Source of the DNA: Acidobacteriota bacterium | GTDB taxonomy: Bacteria > Acidobacteriota > Aminicenantia > Aminicenantales > Saccharicenantaceae | Reading direction: 5' to 3' | Assembly (NCBI GenBank): GCA_039683095.1 | Contig: JBDKSB010000012.1 | Coordinates: forward strand, 1,055,846 to 1,119,845 | DNA: 64,000 bases | Part shown: positions 1-7,714 of the stretch, piece by piece | How the letters are laid out: each line of letters starts with the position of its first letter | Numbering within the stretch: the first letter of the stretch is position 1 | The notes under the pieces: generated by a model | Database searches by the model: none | Seen by the model: the letters and a program-made list of their open reading frames with translations, nothing else | Told to the model about the DNA's origin: nothing | Made by a program: the position numbers and the translations under genes

Positions 1-947
1 ATCGCCGACTTGGACGCCTCGAGATCGGGCCGCCGGGCCACGGCCTTGGCCATGGCGTCCTCGAGGGTTATGGTGAGGGGCTTGAACTCGGGTTTGTCGG
101 CCGGGACCAGGCTCGTGCCCAGCGCCGAAGGGTCGACTTCGATATTGAGGAGCGTCCGGAGCTGGTCCTGGCATCTCTTGACCAGAGCCTCGGCTTGGAG
201 GATGTCGGCCTCGCGGCGGGCCACGGTGGCCTCGGCGTTCAGGACCTCGATGGGCGCCTTGGTGCCGACCTGGACCTCGCGCTTGGTCTTGGCCAGGAGG
301 TCTTTCCCGCTCTCCAGGGACAGCCGCAGGGTTTTGAGGTTCTCGACGCTGTAGACGAGGTTCCAATAGGCCGATTCCACCGAATAGATCGTGTCGATGA
401 GGGTGTTCCGGAACTGGCTGCGGGAGACCTCGAAGTTGTTCTGGGCGACGAGGATCTCCTTGCGGCTGACGGTCCAGCCGAAGTTCTTGAGCAGCGGCTG
501 GGTCAGGACGAAGTTCAGGCGGCTGGTGTATGACGGATTGTAGCTCTGGAAGAGCTGGTTGTTCTTCGAATAGTCGTAGCTCAACGCGGCCTGGAGCGTG
601 CCGCCGAAGGGGATCTTCTGCGTGATCGCGGCGCTGGCGCTGGTCGAGCGATCGATGTAGCTGCCGGCGGACTGGAGGGACCAGGTAGAGAGCTGCTCGT
701 AGTGGTTGCCGCTCAGGCCGACCTCGAAGGTCGGCGCGTACATCTGCCTGGCCTGCGAGACCGTGGCCGAGGCCAGGCTGGGGTTGATGACCTCGGCGGC
801 CACGTTGAGGTTGTTCTTGAGGGCCCGGAGGATCGAGTCCTCGAGGGTCAGGCTGAGTTCCTTCTTTTCCTGGGCGAAGCCGGTGCCGCAGGCCAGGGCC
901 AGCGCGGCCAGCGCAAAGAACGCGCCGGGGATCCGTCTCTTGATCAT
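1..947 (-). CDS. TolC-family outer membrane efflux protein (partial, C-terminus outside window)
   Basis: The reading frame enters from the left edge and starts at an ATG (945-947) preceded by GGAGG. The product begins with a signal peptide (MIKRRIPGAFFALAALALAC, then GTGFAQ) and continues with the alternating helix/strand pattern of TolC-type channels, including an early S-L-T-L-E-D-S-I-x-x-A-L-K-N-N motif and later coiled stretches around KTKREVQVGTKAPIEVLNAE. Such proteins form outer membrane ducts for ABC or RND exporters. It lies just downstream of a sigma-54 promoter and of the sigma-54 activator gene, so signal-controlled export is inferred. The C-terminal part is not visible. Family call is confident; substrate unknown. 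Confidence 0.9.
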   Translation of the reverse strand, partial: MIKRRIPGAFFALAALALACGTGFAQEKKELSLTLEDSILRALKNNLNVAAEVINPSLASATVSQARQMYAPTFEVGLSGNHYEQLSTWSLQSAGSYIDRSTSASAAITQKIPFGGTLQAALSYDYSKNNQLFQSYNPSYTSRLNFVLTQPLLKNFGWTVSRKEILVAQNNFEVSRSQFRNTLIDTIYSVESAYWNLVYSVENLKTLRLSLESGKDLLAKTKREVQVGTKAPIEVLNAEATVARREADILQAEALVKRCQDQLRTLLNIEVDPSALGTSLVPADKPEFKPLTITLEDAMAKAVARRPDLEASKSA

Positions 948-990
948 GGTCGTCCTCCGATCAACGAGATATCTTCGAAAGAATCCTGTT

Positions 991-1007
991 TGCAAAAACG
1001 ATGCCAA
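991..1007 (-). promoter_or_regulatory. sigma-54 promoter for the tolC-like gene
   Basis: Read on the minus strand the site is TTGGCATCGTTTTTGCA: GG and GC dinucleotides exactly 10 nt apart inside a YTGGCA...TTGCW frame, the strict -24/-12 geometry of sigma-54. It lies 44 nt upstream of the tolC-like ATG, leaving room for a short leader with the GGAGG. It nearly matches the site at 3888-3904 and shares its deviation from consensus (TC instead of CG after TGGCA). Confidence 0.85.
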
Positions 1008-1053
1008 AATGCAAGATCGCTTATAAATAGATACGCAGCCGGCGGCTTTTCGT

Positions 1054-2445
1054 TCACTCCGGCCAGCGGATCCCCAGCGCCGTCATCTTGTTGAAAAGGG
1101 TCTTGCGGCTGATCCCCAGGATCCCGGCGGCCCGGGTCCGGTTGCCGCCGGCCTGCCGGAGCGCCTCGAGGATAAGGTCCCGTTCCCGGGCCGCGGCGAC
1201 GTTCTGGACGGCCTCTTTCAGGGGCGCGACCCGGTCCGGGCCGGCCGGCGCTTCGGCCGCCGCGGGGGCCACGGCGAGGCGAAGCCGGACCGGCAGGGCC
1301 GCTTCGGTCAGCCAATCGCCCTCGGCCATGACCATGGCCTCGTAGACCACGTTCTCGAGCTCGCGGACATTGCCCGGCCAGGCGTAGGCGGCCAGCCTAT
1401 GGAGCGCGCCGGGGGTGAAGCCGAACACGTTCTTCTTCAATTCGGCGGCGTACTTGCGGACGAAATGTTCGACCAGGAGCGGGATGTCCTCGGCCCTCTC
1501 ACGGAGCGGCGGCAGGGCGATCGACAGGACGGCCAGGCGGAAATAGAGGTCTTCCCGGAAGTTCCCGCGCCCGACCTCGGCCTCGAGGTCCTTGTTGGTG
1601 GCCGCGATGACGCGGACGTCGACGGGCACCGTCTTCGTCCCGCCGACCCGGGTGATCTCCCTCTCGCCCAGGGCCCGCAGCAGCTTGACCTGGGCGTCCT
1701 GGGAGAGCTCGCCGACCTCGTCGAGGAAGATCGTGCCGCCGTTCGCCTGCTCGAACTTGCCGGTCTTGTCCGAGCGGGCGTCGGTGAAGGCGCCCTTGAC
1801 GTGGCCGAAGAACTCGCTCTCGATGAGGTCGCGCGGCACGGCCCCGCAGTTGACGACGACGAACGGCCCGTCCTTGCGCGGACCGGCGAAATGCACGGCC
1901 CGGGCCGCGAGCTCCTTGCCCGTGCCGCTCTCGCCGGTGATGAGGACGGTCCCGTCGACCCGGCTGATCTTCTCCATCAGCTGGAAGACCGAGTTCATCC
2001 GGGCCGACGTGCCGACGATGTTCGAGAAGCGGTAGCGCGAGACGAGCTCCGTGCGCAAGGCCTCGACCTCGTGGCGGAGGTTGCGGACTTCGAGGATCCG
2101 GGCGATGTCGAGCAGAAGCTCCTCGTTGTCGACGGGCTTTTCCAGATACGCGGAGGCGCCGAGCTTCGTCGCCTCGACGGCGTTGCGGATGGTCCCGAAG
2201 GCCGTGACGATGATGATGCCCGGCTCGGGGCGGGCCTGGCGCAGCCCGGCCAGGACCTCGAGCCCGGGGATGTCGGGCAGGTTCATGTCGAGGATCACGA
2301 CGTCGGGGGCGAAGACGCGCGCCAGCTCCAGGCCGCGCCGGCCATTCTCGGCCGTCTCCACCTGGTAGCCCTTGTCGCCGAGGAGGACGGCGAAGACCTC
2401 GCGGATGCTCCTCTCGTCGTCGATGACCAGGATGCGGGGGTTCAT
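1054..2445 (-). CDS. NtrC-type sigma-54-dependent response regulator
   Basis: A 463-residue activator with all three expected parts. The receiver domain (about 1-120) has acidic residues D9-D10, phospho-acceptor D53 in VVILDMNLPD and K103. The AAA+ domain (about 140-370) has Walker A GESGTGKE (171-178), the sigma-54 contact loop as GAFTDA (218-223, a variant of GAFTGA) and Walker B TIFLDE. The C-terminal Fis-type helix-turn-helix is in QAGGNRTRAAGILGISRKTL. It should drive sigma-54 promoters when phosphorylated. It overlaps the upstream kinase gene by 4 nt (ATGA), so the two form a two-component pair. Sigma-54 promoters flank the pair on both sides and are the obvious targets (inference). Confidence 0.95.
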   Translation of the reverse strand: MNPRILVIDDERSIREVFAVLLGDKGYQVETAENGRRGLELARVFAPDVVILDMNLPDIPGLEVLAGLRQARPEPGIIIVTAFGTIRNAVEATKLGASAYLEKPVDNEELLLDIARILEVRNLRHEVEALRTELVSRYRFSNIVGTSARMNSVFQLMEKISRVDGTVLITGESGTGKELAARAVHFAGPRKDGPFVVVNCGAVPRDLIESEFFGHVKGAFTDARSDKTGKFEQANGGTIFLDEVGELSQDAQVKLLRALGEREITRVGGTKTVPVDVRVIAATNKDLEAEVGRGNFREDLYFRLAVLSIALPPLRERAEDIPLLVEHFVRKYAAELKKNVFGFTPGALHRLAAYAWPGNVRELENVVYEAMVMAEGDWLTEAALPVRLRLAVAPAAAEAPAGPDRVAPLKEAVQNVAAARERDLILEALRQAGGNRTRAAGILGISRKTLFNKMTALGIRWPE

Positions 2446-3698
2446 GCGTGGCTCCTCGCGCCCGCGGGCAGGCTGACCAGGACCGTGGCCCCCTCGCCGG
2501 GGCGGCTGCGCAGCTCGATCTCTCCGCCGTGGGCCTTGACGATGGTGTAGCAGATCGACAGGCCCAGGCCGGTGCCGCCCTTCTTTGTCGTGAAGAAGGG
2601 ATCGAAGACCTTCTCCAGGGTCTCCTCGGGGATGCCGGGCCCGGTGTCGGAGACGCGGACGACGGCCTTCCCGCCCTCGGGGGGCGGGACCTCGACGGTC
2701 AGCCGGCCGCCGGCCGCCATGGCCTGGACGGCGTTGAGGAAGACGTTGAGGAAGACCTGCTTGAGCTGGGACGCGTCGGCCTCGACGACGATCGGGCGCG
2801 GCGGGAAGGCCGTCCGGACCTCGATCCCGCCGGCCCGGGCCTGGATGGCGACGAGCGCCGCGCTCTCATCGACCAGGGCCAGGAGGTCGCAGGGTTCCTT
2901 GCGGATCTCGGAGGGCCGGGAGAAGGACAGCAGGGCGGACAGGATCTCGTCGATGCGGTCGGTCTCCCGCAGGGCGACGCCCAGGAGCTTCCGCTCGTTC
3001 TCCTCGCGGCAGCGCGACTCCACGTACTGGAGCGAGGAGCGGATCGAGGTCAGCGGGTTCCTGATCTCGTGGGCGGCCCCGGCGGCCAGCTCGCCGATCG
3101 TGGCCAGCCGGTCGGCCCGGAGCATGCGGCGGAAACGCTCCTTCTGCTCCTTGTAGAGGAGCGCGTTCTCGAGGGCGATCCCGGCCTGGGGCATCAGCGA
3201 GTCGATGAAGGCCGACTCCTCGGCGGAAGGCCGCCCACCCTCGCTCCTGCGGCCGACGCCGAGGATGCCGATGAGCCGGTTCATCGAGAGGACGGGGTAG
3301 AGCAGGGCCAGCCCCAGCCGCGCGATGACGGCCTTCTCGGCCTCGCCCAGGAAGCCCATGACCCCGGGGCGGGCGTCGATCTCGAGGAAGGTCTTGTTGA
3401 CCTTGAGCCAGCGGGCCAGCCGGTCCTCTCCGGAGAGGAAGACGCCGCGCAGATCGGCCGGATCGCAGCCGCAGGAGGCGCCGACCCGGAACTGGGCGAG
3501 GTCGGCGTCATGGACGAAGAGCACCAGGCGTTCGACCTTGGCGGCCTCCCGGATCGTGCCCAGGAGGTTCATGGCGATCTGATCGAAATCCTCGATCAGG
3601 TTGAGGCTCTCGTTGAATTCCCGGAGGATCGTCCAGGGAGGGGCGTTCCGGCGCCGGGCGCCCCGGACGGCCTTCCCGACGCGGCCGAAGATCGTCAC
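2442..3698 (-). CDS. GAF-domain sensor histidine kinase
   Basis: A 418-residue protein with no transmembrane segment, so a cytoplasmic sensor. Residues about 30-180 look like a GAF domain. The HisKA dimerisation helix contains H210 in AAHEIRNPLTSIRSSL, followed by a HATPase_c domain with N-box NVFLNAVQAM and the G-boxes DTGPGIP and GTGLGLSI. It starts with GTG (3696-3698) after GGGAG. It belongs to the NtrB-like group that pairs with NtrC-type regulators and overlaps the regulator gene by 4 nt. The GAF ligand is not apparent; a small molecule or redox signal is possible. Confidence 0.93.
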   Translation of the reverse strand: MTIFGRVGKAVRGARRRNAPPWTILREFNESLNLIEDFDQIAMNLLGTIREAAKVERLVLFVHDADLAQFRVGASCGCDPADLRGVFLSGEDRLARWLKVNKTFLEIDARPGVMGFLGEAEKAVIARLGLALLYPVLSMNRLIGILGVGRRSEGGRPSAEESAFIDSLMPQAGIALENALLYKEQKERFRRMLRADRLATIGELAAGAAHEIRNPLTSIRSSLQYVESRCREENERKLLGVALRETDRIDEILSALLSFSRPSEIRKEPCDLLALVDESAALVAIQARAGGIEVRTAFPPRPIVVEADASQLKQVFLNVFLNAVQAMAAGGRLTVEVPPPEGGKAVVRVSDTGPGIPEETLEKVFDPFFTTKKGGTGLGLSICYTIVKAHGGEIELRSRPGEGATVLVSLPAGARSHA

Positions 3699-3718
3699 CT
3701 CAAAACTCCCTTAAAACG

Positions 3719-3747
3719 AGGATAGCGCATTTTCCGTTTAAAGTAAA
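3719..3747 (-). promoter_or_regulatory. probable sigma-70-type promoter of the kinase-regulator operon
   Basis: Minus strand reads TTTACT, a 17-nt spacer, then TATCCT, each 4/6 matches to consensus. It ends about 20 nt before the GTG start of the kinase. Moderate confidence because both boxes are imperfect. Confidence 0.5.
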
Positions 3748-3758
3748 AACGTCCGAAA

Positions 3759-3774
3759 GTGTAAAAAGGTGTAA
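3759..3774. promoter_or_regulatory. possible activator-binding direct repeat (GTGTAA x2, 10 bp apart)
   Basis: GTGTAA occurs at 3759-3764 and again at 3769-3774, exactly one helical turn apart, about 115-130 bp upstream of the sigma-54 promoter at 3888. That is a usual distance for an enhancer site bound by an NtrC-type activator. No second copy was noted elsewhere, so this is a suggestion only. Confidence 0.3.
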
Positions 3775-3887
3775 CTGATTTCCCAGATATGGGTAAAATA
3801 GGTAACATTGTTGATGCGACAGCTCTCTTTCGGTCCTCACGGCCGGGACGGCGACAGGGGCTGATCGCGCCGAGTTCAAATTCCATG

Positions 3888-3904
3888 TTGGCATCTTCTT
3901 TGCA
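3888..3904 (+). promoter_or_regulatory. sigma-54 promoter of the NEW3-ABC operon
   Basis: TTGGCATCTTCTTTGCA has GG and GC 10 nt apart and TTGGCA/TTGCA boxes, matching sigma-54 -24/-12 geometry. The expected transcript start is near 3915; GGAGG (3924-3928) and the ATG at 3936 follow. The adjacent NtrC-type regulator gene supports the call. Confidence 0.87.
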
Positions 3905-3935
3905 ATATTCAGGCCGAATAGACGGAGGCATCATC

Positions 3936-5423
3936 ATGAAGCTGACCAAGGCCATCGCCATCGCGGCCGCGACGCTCGTCCTGGCCGTCGCCCTGCACCC
4001 GCAGGCCCAGGAATCCCAGAACATGAAGCTCCTGCGCCTGAAGAGCGCCCAGCTCTCGCTCGAGCTCAAGAAGTCCGACTATGAACGTTATCTCAAGCTC
4101 CGGGAGGACGGCCTGGCCGCCGAGGCTGATTTCGCCCAGCGCCAGACGGCCTACCTCCAGGCCCAGGTCGACTACCAGCAGGCCCTGATCAGCTTCATGG
4201 GCAGCGAAGCCCGCATCTCTGTCGCCAGCGCGGTCAAGTACCAGGACCGCAGCGGCAAGAAATTCGTCCGGGTCTCCCTGCGCTACGTTTCGAAGGAGCT
4301 CAAGGAGCTGGCCAACCTCAAGATCAGCGCCGAGGACCTCTTCCCGCTCGACTTCATGAAGGAGATCAAGGACGTCTACGTCTCGCTCCTCTCGGAGGGC
4401 AAGATCATCTCCGACCCCTATGAGAAGTCGATCCCGGCCATGCCCATCGAGACCGAACGGGAGGTCACCTTCCAGCTCCTCAAGGACGTCGAGAACCTCG
4501 ATATCAGCGTCTCTTATTCCGGCAAGGCGGAGACGACCTCCGTCTTCCTCCAGAAAGGCGTCAGCGCCAACATGGTCACGGTCAACTCGGCCCAGTTCTC
4601 GCAGGAGGCCGACCTCGAGAGCACCGCGACCTACGACCTGTCGCTGGAGAAGTTCAGCGGCGAGGCCAACGTCTTCAAGCTCGAGACCGTCAACCTGCCG
4701 GCGCAGATCACGTACGAGTTCAGCGACCCGACGACGAGCGCCCGCCTGTCGCAGATCAAGTTCAGCGAGGGCGTCACGAGCCTCAAGCTCCAGCTGAAGC
4801 TCTTCCTGCCAAAGAACCCGGACGAGCGGGTCGTCCTGGACAAGCCCCTCGAGTTCTTCGTCCTGGCCCTCGACAACGACCAAACGGACAAGCTCCGCGG
4901 CCTCGAGACGGCGGCCGGCGGGACCGGGCTCGGCGCCGCGGCCATCGACGGCCTCAAGGCCGGCTACGTCAAGCTCGAGCTCATCCCCCGGGGCGTGCCC
5001 AAGGTCGAGGTCCAGGCCGTCAACCTCTACCACGAGATCAAGGTCGGCGACACGATCGGCATGGACGTGACCATCCGGAACACGGGCACGCGCCGGCTCA
5101 ACAACGTCCGCGTCTTCTGCGACCTGCCGCTCAACTGGCGGGCCGAGATCGCGCCCGACCTGATCGGGACGCTCGAGCAGAACAAGGACCAGGTCGTCCG
5201 GATCAAGTTCCTGCCGCCGGACGGCGTCTCGGTCGGCGACTACGAGCCGAAGATCCGGACCGACGCCCTGGCCGACAACCGCCGGGTCGAGTCCGAGGAC
5301 AAGATCGTGCGCATCCATATCTCGTCGAAGGCCAACGTGCTCGGCATCGGCGCCCTGGTGCTGCTGCTCATCGGCCTGCTCGTCGGCATCGTCGTCTTCG
5401 GCATCAAGCTGACGCGGCGGTAA
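3936..5423 (+). CDS. exported, membrane-anchored NEW3-type protein of the ABC operon
   Basis: A 495-residue protein starting at ATG 3936, seven nt after GGAGG; a longer upstream frame would start before the predicted transcript start. It has a signal peptide (MKLTKAIAIAAATLVLAVAL), a helical, probably coiled-coil segment (about 25-90), a beta-rich middle, and a C-terminal Ig-like region around VGDTIGMDVTIRNTGTRRL resembling NEW3 / NPCBM-associated domains. It ends with one transmembrane helix (VLGIGALVLLLIGLLVGIVV) and a short basic tail. So most of it should be periplasmic, tethered to the inner membrane. It precedes an ABC ATPase and three permeases and is the first gene after the sigma-54 promoter. 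A role as accessory or substrate-handling subunit is inferred. Confidence 0.8.
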   Translation: MKLTKAIAIAAATLVLAVALHPQAQESQNMKLLRLKSAQLSLELKKSDYERYLKLREDGLAAEADFAQRQTAYLQAQVDYQQALISFMGSEARISVASAVKYQDRSGKKFVRVSLRYVSKELKELANLKISAEDLFPLDFMKEIKDVYVSLLSEGKIISDPYEKSIPAMPIETEREVTFQLLKDVENLDISVSYSGKAETTSVFLQKGVSANMVTVNSAQFSQEADLESTATYDLSLEKFSGEANVFKLETVNLPAQITYEFSDPTTSARLSQIKFSEGVTSLKLQLKLFLPKNPDERVVLDKPLEFFVLALDNDQTDKLRGLETAAGGTGLGAAAIDGLKAGYVKLELIPRGVPKVEVQAVNLYHEIKVGDTIGMDVTIRNTGTRRLNNVRVFCDLPLNWRAEIAPDLIGTLEQNKDQVVRIKFLPPDGVSVGDYEPKIRTDALADNRRVESEDKIVRIHISSKANVLGIGALVLLLIGLLVGIVVFGIKLTRR

Positions 5424-5450
5424 GCCGGGTACGAAGAAGAGGAGGATCCG

Positions 5451-6194
5451 ATGATCGACACGCTTCCGATCCTGAAAGCCGACGATCTGTCCAAGCGCTA
5501 CGAGGACGGGGTCCTGGCCCTGGACCACCTCAACCTGGAGGTCCGCCCGGGCGAGGTCTACTGCCTGCTCGGCGCCAACGGCGCCGGCAAGACGACGGCG
5601 ATCAACCTCTTCCTGGGCTTCATCCCGCCGACGACGGGGACCTGCGCCATCAGGGGCATCGACGTCAACCGGGACCCGCTCGAGGCCAAGAGGCACGTCG
5701 CCTTCGTCTCCGAGAACGTCATGCTCTACGGAAACTTCACGGCCCGCCAGAACCTCGACTTCTTCGCCAAGCTCGGCGGCCGGGCCGGCCTGGGCAAAGA
5801 CGACTATTACCAGGTCATGCGCCGGGTCTCGCTCCAGGAGAAGGCCTTCGAGCAGCGGGTCAAGAACTTCTCCAAGGGCATGCGGCAGAAGCTCGGCATC
5901 TCCATCGCCATCATCAAGGACGCGCCGGGCATCCTGCTCGACGAGCCGACCTCGGGCCTCGACCCCAAGGCGGCCGAGGAGTTCCAGGAGATCCTGGCCG
6001 AGCTCAAGCAGGAAGGCAAGGCCATCCTGATGTCGACCCACGACATCTTCCGGGCCAAGGAGATCGGCGACCGGGTCGGCATCATGAAGGAAGGCCGCCT
6101 GGTCATGGAGCGGACGCGCCAGGAGCTGCAGTACGAGGACCTGGTCAAGATCTACATCGACTACATGAAGTCCGAGCCGCTGGCTCTCCCATGA
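5451..6194 (+). CDS. ABC transporter ATP-binding protein
   Basis: A 247-residue ATPase with Walker A GANGAGKT (41-48), an ABC signature written FSKGMRQK, Walker B GILLDEP followed by the D-loop SGLDP, and a switch histidine in MSTHD. It is of the CcmA / ABC-2 exporter type. ATG 5451 follows GAGGAGG. It is the only ATPase in front of three permease genes, so it probably energises all of them as an inner-membrane exporter. Confidence 0.95.
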   Translation: MIDTLPILKADDLSKRYEDGVLALDHLNLEVRPGEVYCLLGANGAGKTTAINLFLGFIPPTTGTCAIRGIDVNRDPLEAKRHVAFVSENVMLYGNFTARQNLDFFAKLGGRAGLGKDDYYQVMRRVSLQEKAFEQRVKNFSKGMRQKLGISIAIIKDAPGILLDEPTSGLDPKAAEEFQEILAELKQEGKAILMSTHDIFRAKEIGDRVGIMKEGRLVMERTRQELQYEDLVKIYIDYMKSEPLALP

Positions 6195-6228
6195 ACGCCC
6201 GCGCCGGCCGCGCCAGGAGGCTGCCGCC

Positions 6229-7671
6229 ATGTTGAGAACGATCGTCAAGAAGGAAGTGCTGGAGACCGTCTTCAGCTACCGCTTTCCGCTTTTCGCCGTC
6301 ATCTCTCTCCTCCTCATCCCGCTCGGCCTGGCCGTCAACCAGGCGAATTACGCCAAGCGGGTGCGTGATTACAGCGACCAGGTCCGGCTGGCCGACGAGG
6401 CCGCGGCGGCCATCAAGATCCAGGACGTCATGGCCGGGACGGTGACCATCAAGGGCTTTCGGCCGCCCGCGCCTCTCTCGGTCTTCACCCAGGGCTTCGA
6501 GAGCGCGCTTCCCCGCTACTACGAGTTCACCCAGGACGGCTTCAGGCCGGGCGAATCGGCGAGCGACGACGAGACCATCCTCTCGGTCCAGGGCAAGGTC
6601 GATTTCATCTTCATCGTCCAGATGGTCATCAGCCTCATCTCCATGCTCTTCGCGTCGGACATGATCTCGGGGGAGAAGGAATCGGGGACGCTGCGGGCCA
6701 TGCTGGCCAACAGCCTGCCGCGGGACACCCTCCTCGCCGGCAAGATCGGCGGCGGCTTTCTGGCCCTCTGGGCGCCGTTCCTCCTGTCCTTCCTGATCGG
6801 CGCGGCCGTCCTCATGCTCGGGACCTTCCCCCTGGCCGGCGCCGGGACGGCGGCCCGCGTCCTTGTCGTCCTGCTCGCGACGTCCCTTTTCGTCCTGACC
6901 TACTTCACGATCGGCGTCGCCGTCTCGGCCAGCACGTCCAAGGCCCGGACCTCGCTCGTCGCCATCCTTATCGTCTGGGCCGCCTTCCAGCTGATCGTGC
7001 CGCGTCTCGGCGACATGGTCGCCCGCCTCATCCATCCGGTCCCGACGGAAACGCAGATCTCCCTGCAGAAATCGCTCCTTGTCCGCGCCCTCGACCTCGA
7101 GACGGCCAAGGACCTCGGCCATCAGTGGGACCTCATCTTCGCCTCCGCGGCCCCGGAGGCCCGGGACAACCAGGATTCCGCTGAGAACAAGAAATGGGGC
7201 CCGATCCGGGACGGCATCCAGCAGCGGACCAGGGAGCGCAAGTCTCAGCAGCTCTCGGCCATCGACGAGACCTATCTCCAGGAGCGGCGGCGGCAGCTCA
7301 GCCTGGCCGTCAGCCTGTCGGTGCTGTCGCCGAGCGCCGCCTTCGCCCGCTTCATCGCCGACGTCTGCGGCACGGGCGAGCTCGAGCGGGCCCGTTACCT
7401 CGAGGCCGTCCGGGCCCACCAGAAGGCCCTTGACGGCGAGCTCTTCAGCAAGGTCAAGCGGACCCTCATGATCCATGACGGCGGCCGGATGTCGATGGGC
7501 TTCCAGGCCCTGCCCGTCGACGTCTCGAAGCTGCCCCGGTTCTCGATCACGCCGGCGTCGACGGCCGAGGCGTTCCAGGCGAACACGGGCAGCCTCCTTT
7601 CGCTCCTCTTCTGGCTCATCGCGCCCTTCGCCTACGCTTACGCTAAGTTCATCAGGTACGACGTGAGGTGA
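6229..7671 (+). CDS. ABC-2 type permease subunit (first of three)
   Basis: A 480-residue membrane protein. One helix lies near the N-terminus (FPLFAVISLLLIPLGLAV), then a long extracytoplasmic stretch, then a bundle starting at FIFIVQMVISLISMLFA followed by GEKESGTLRAMLANSLPR, the coupling region typical of ABC-2 permeases. A second extracytoplasmic domain with charged helices follows, and a final helix ends in KFIRYDVR. The next two genes end in nearly the same motif, which points to gene triplication. ATG 6229 has AGGAGG upstream. Substrate unknown. Confidence 0.9.
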   Translation: MLRTIVKKEVLETVFSYRFPLFAVISLLLIPLGLAVNQANYAKRVRDYSDQVRLADEAAAAIKIQDVMAGTVTIKGFRPPAPLSVFTQGFESALPRYYEFTQDGFRPGESASDDETILSVQGKVDFIFIVQMVISLISMLFASDMISGEKESGTLRAMLANSLPRDTLLAGKIGGGFLALWAPFLLSFLIGAAVLMLGTFPLAGAGTAARVLVVLLATSLFVLTYFTIGVAVSASTSKARTSLVAILIVWAAFQLIVPRLGDMVARLIHPVPTETQISLQKSLLVRALDLETAKDLGHQWDLIFASAAPEARDNQDSAENKKWGPIRDGIQQRTRERKSQQLSAIDETYLQERRRQLSLAVSLSVLSPSAAFARFIADVCGTGELERARYLEAVRAHQKALDGELFSKVKRTLMIHDGGRMSMGFQALPVDVSKLPRFSITPASTAEAFQANTGSLLSLLFWLIAPFAYAYAKFIRYDVR

Positions 7672-7714
7672 GACGGGAATGCGCGTGGGATCACCGATTC
7701 AGAGGGAGAGGAGC

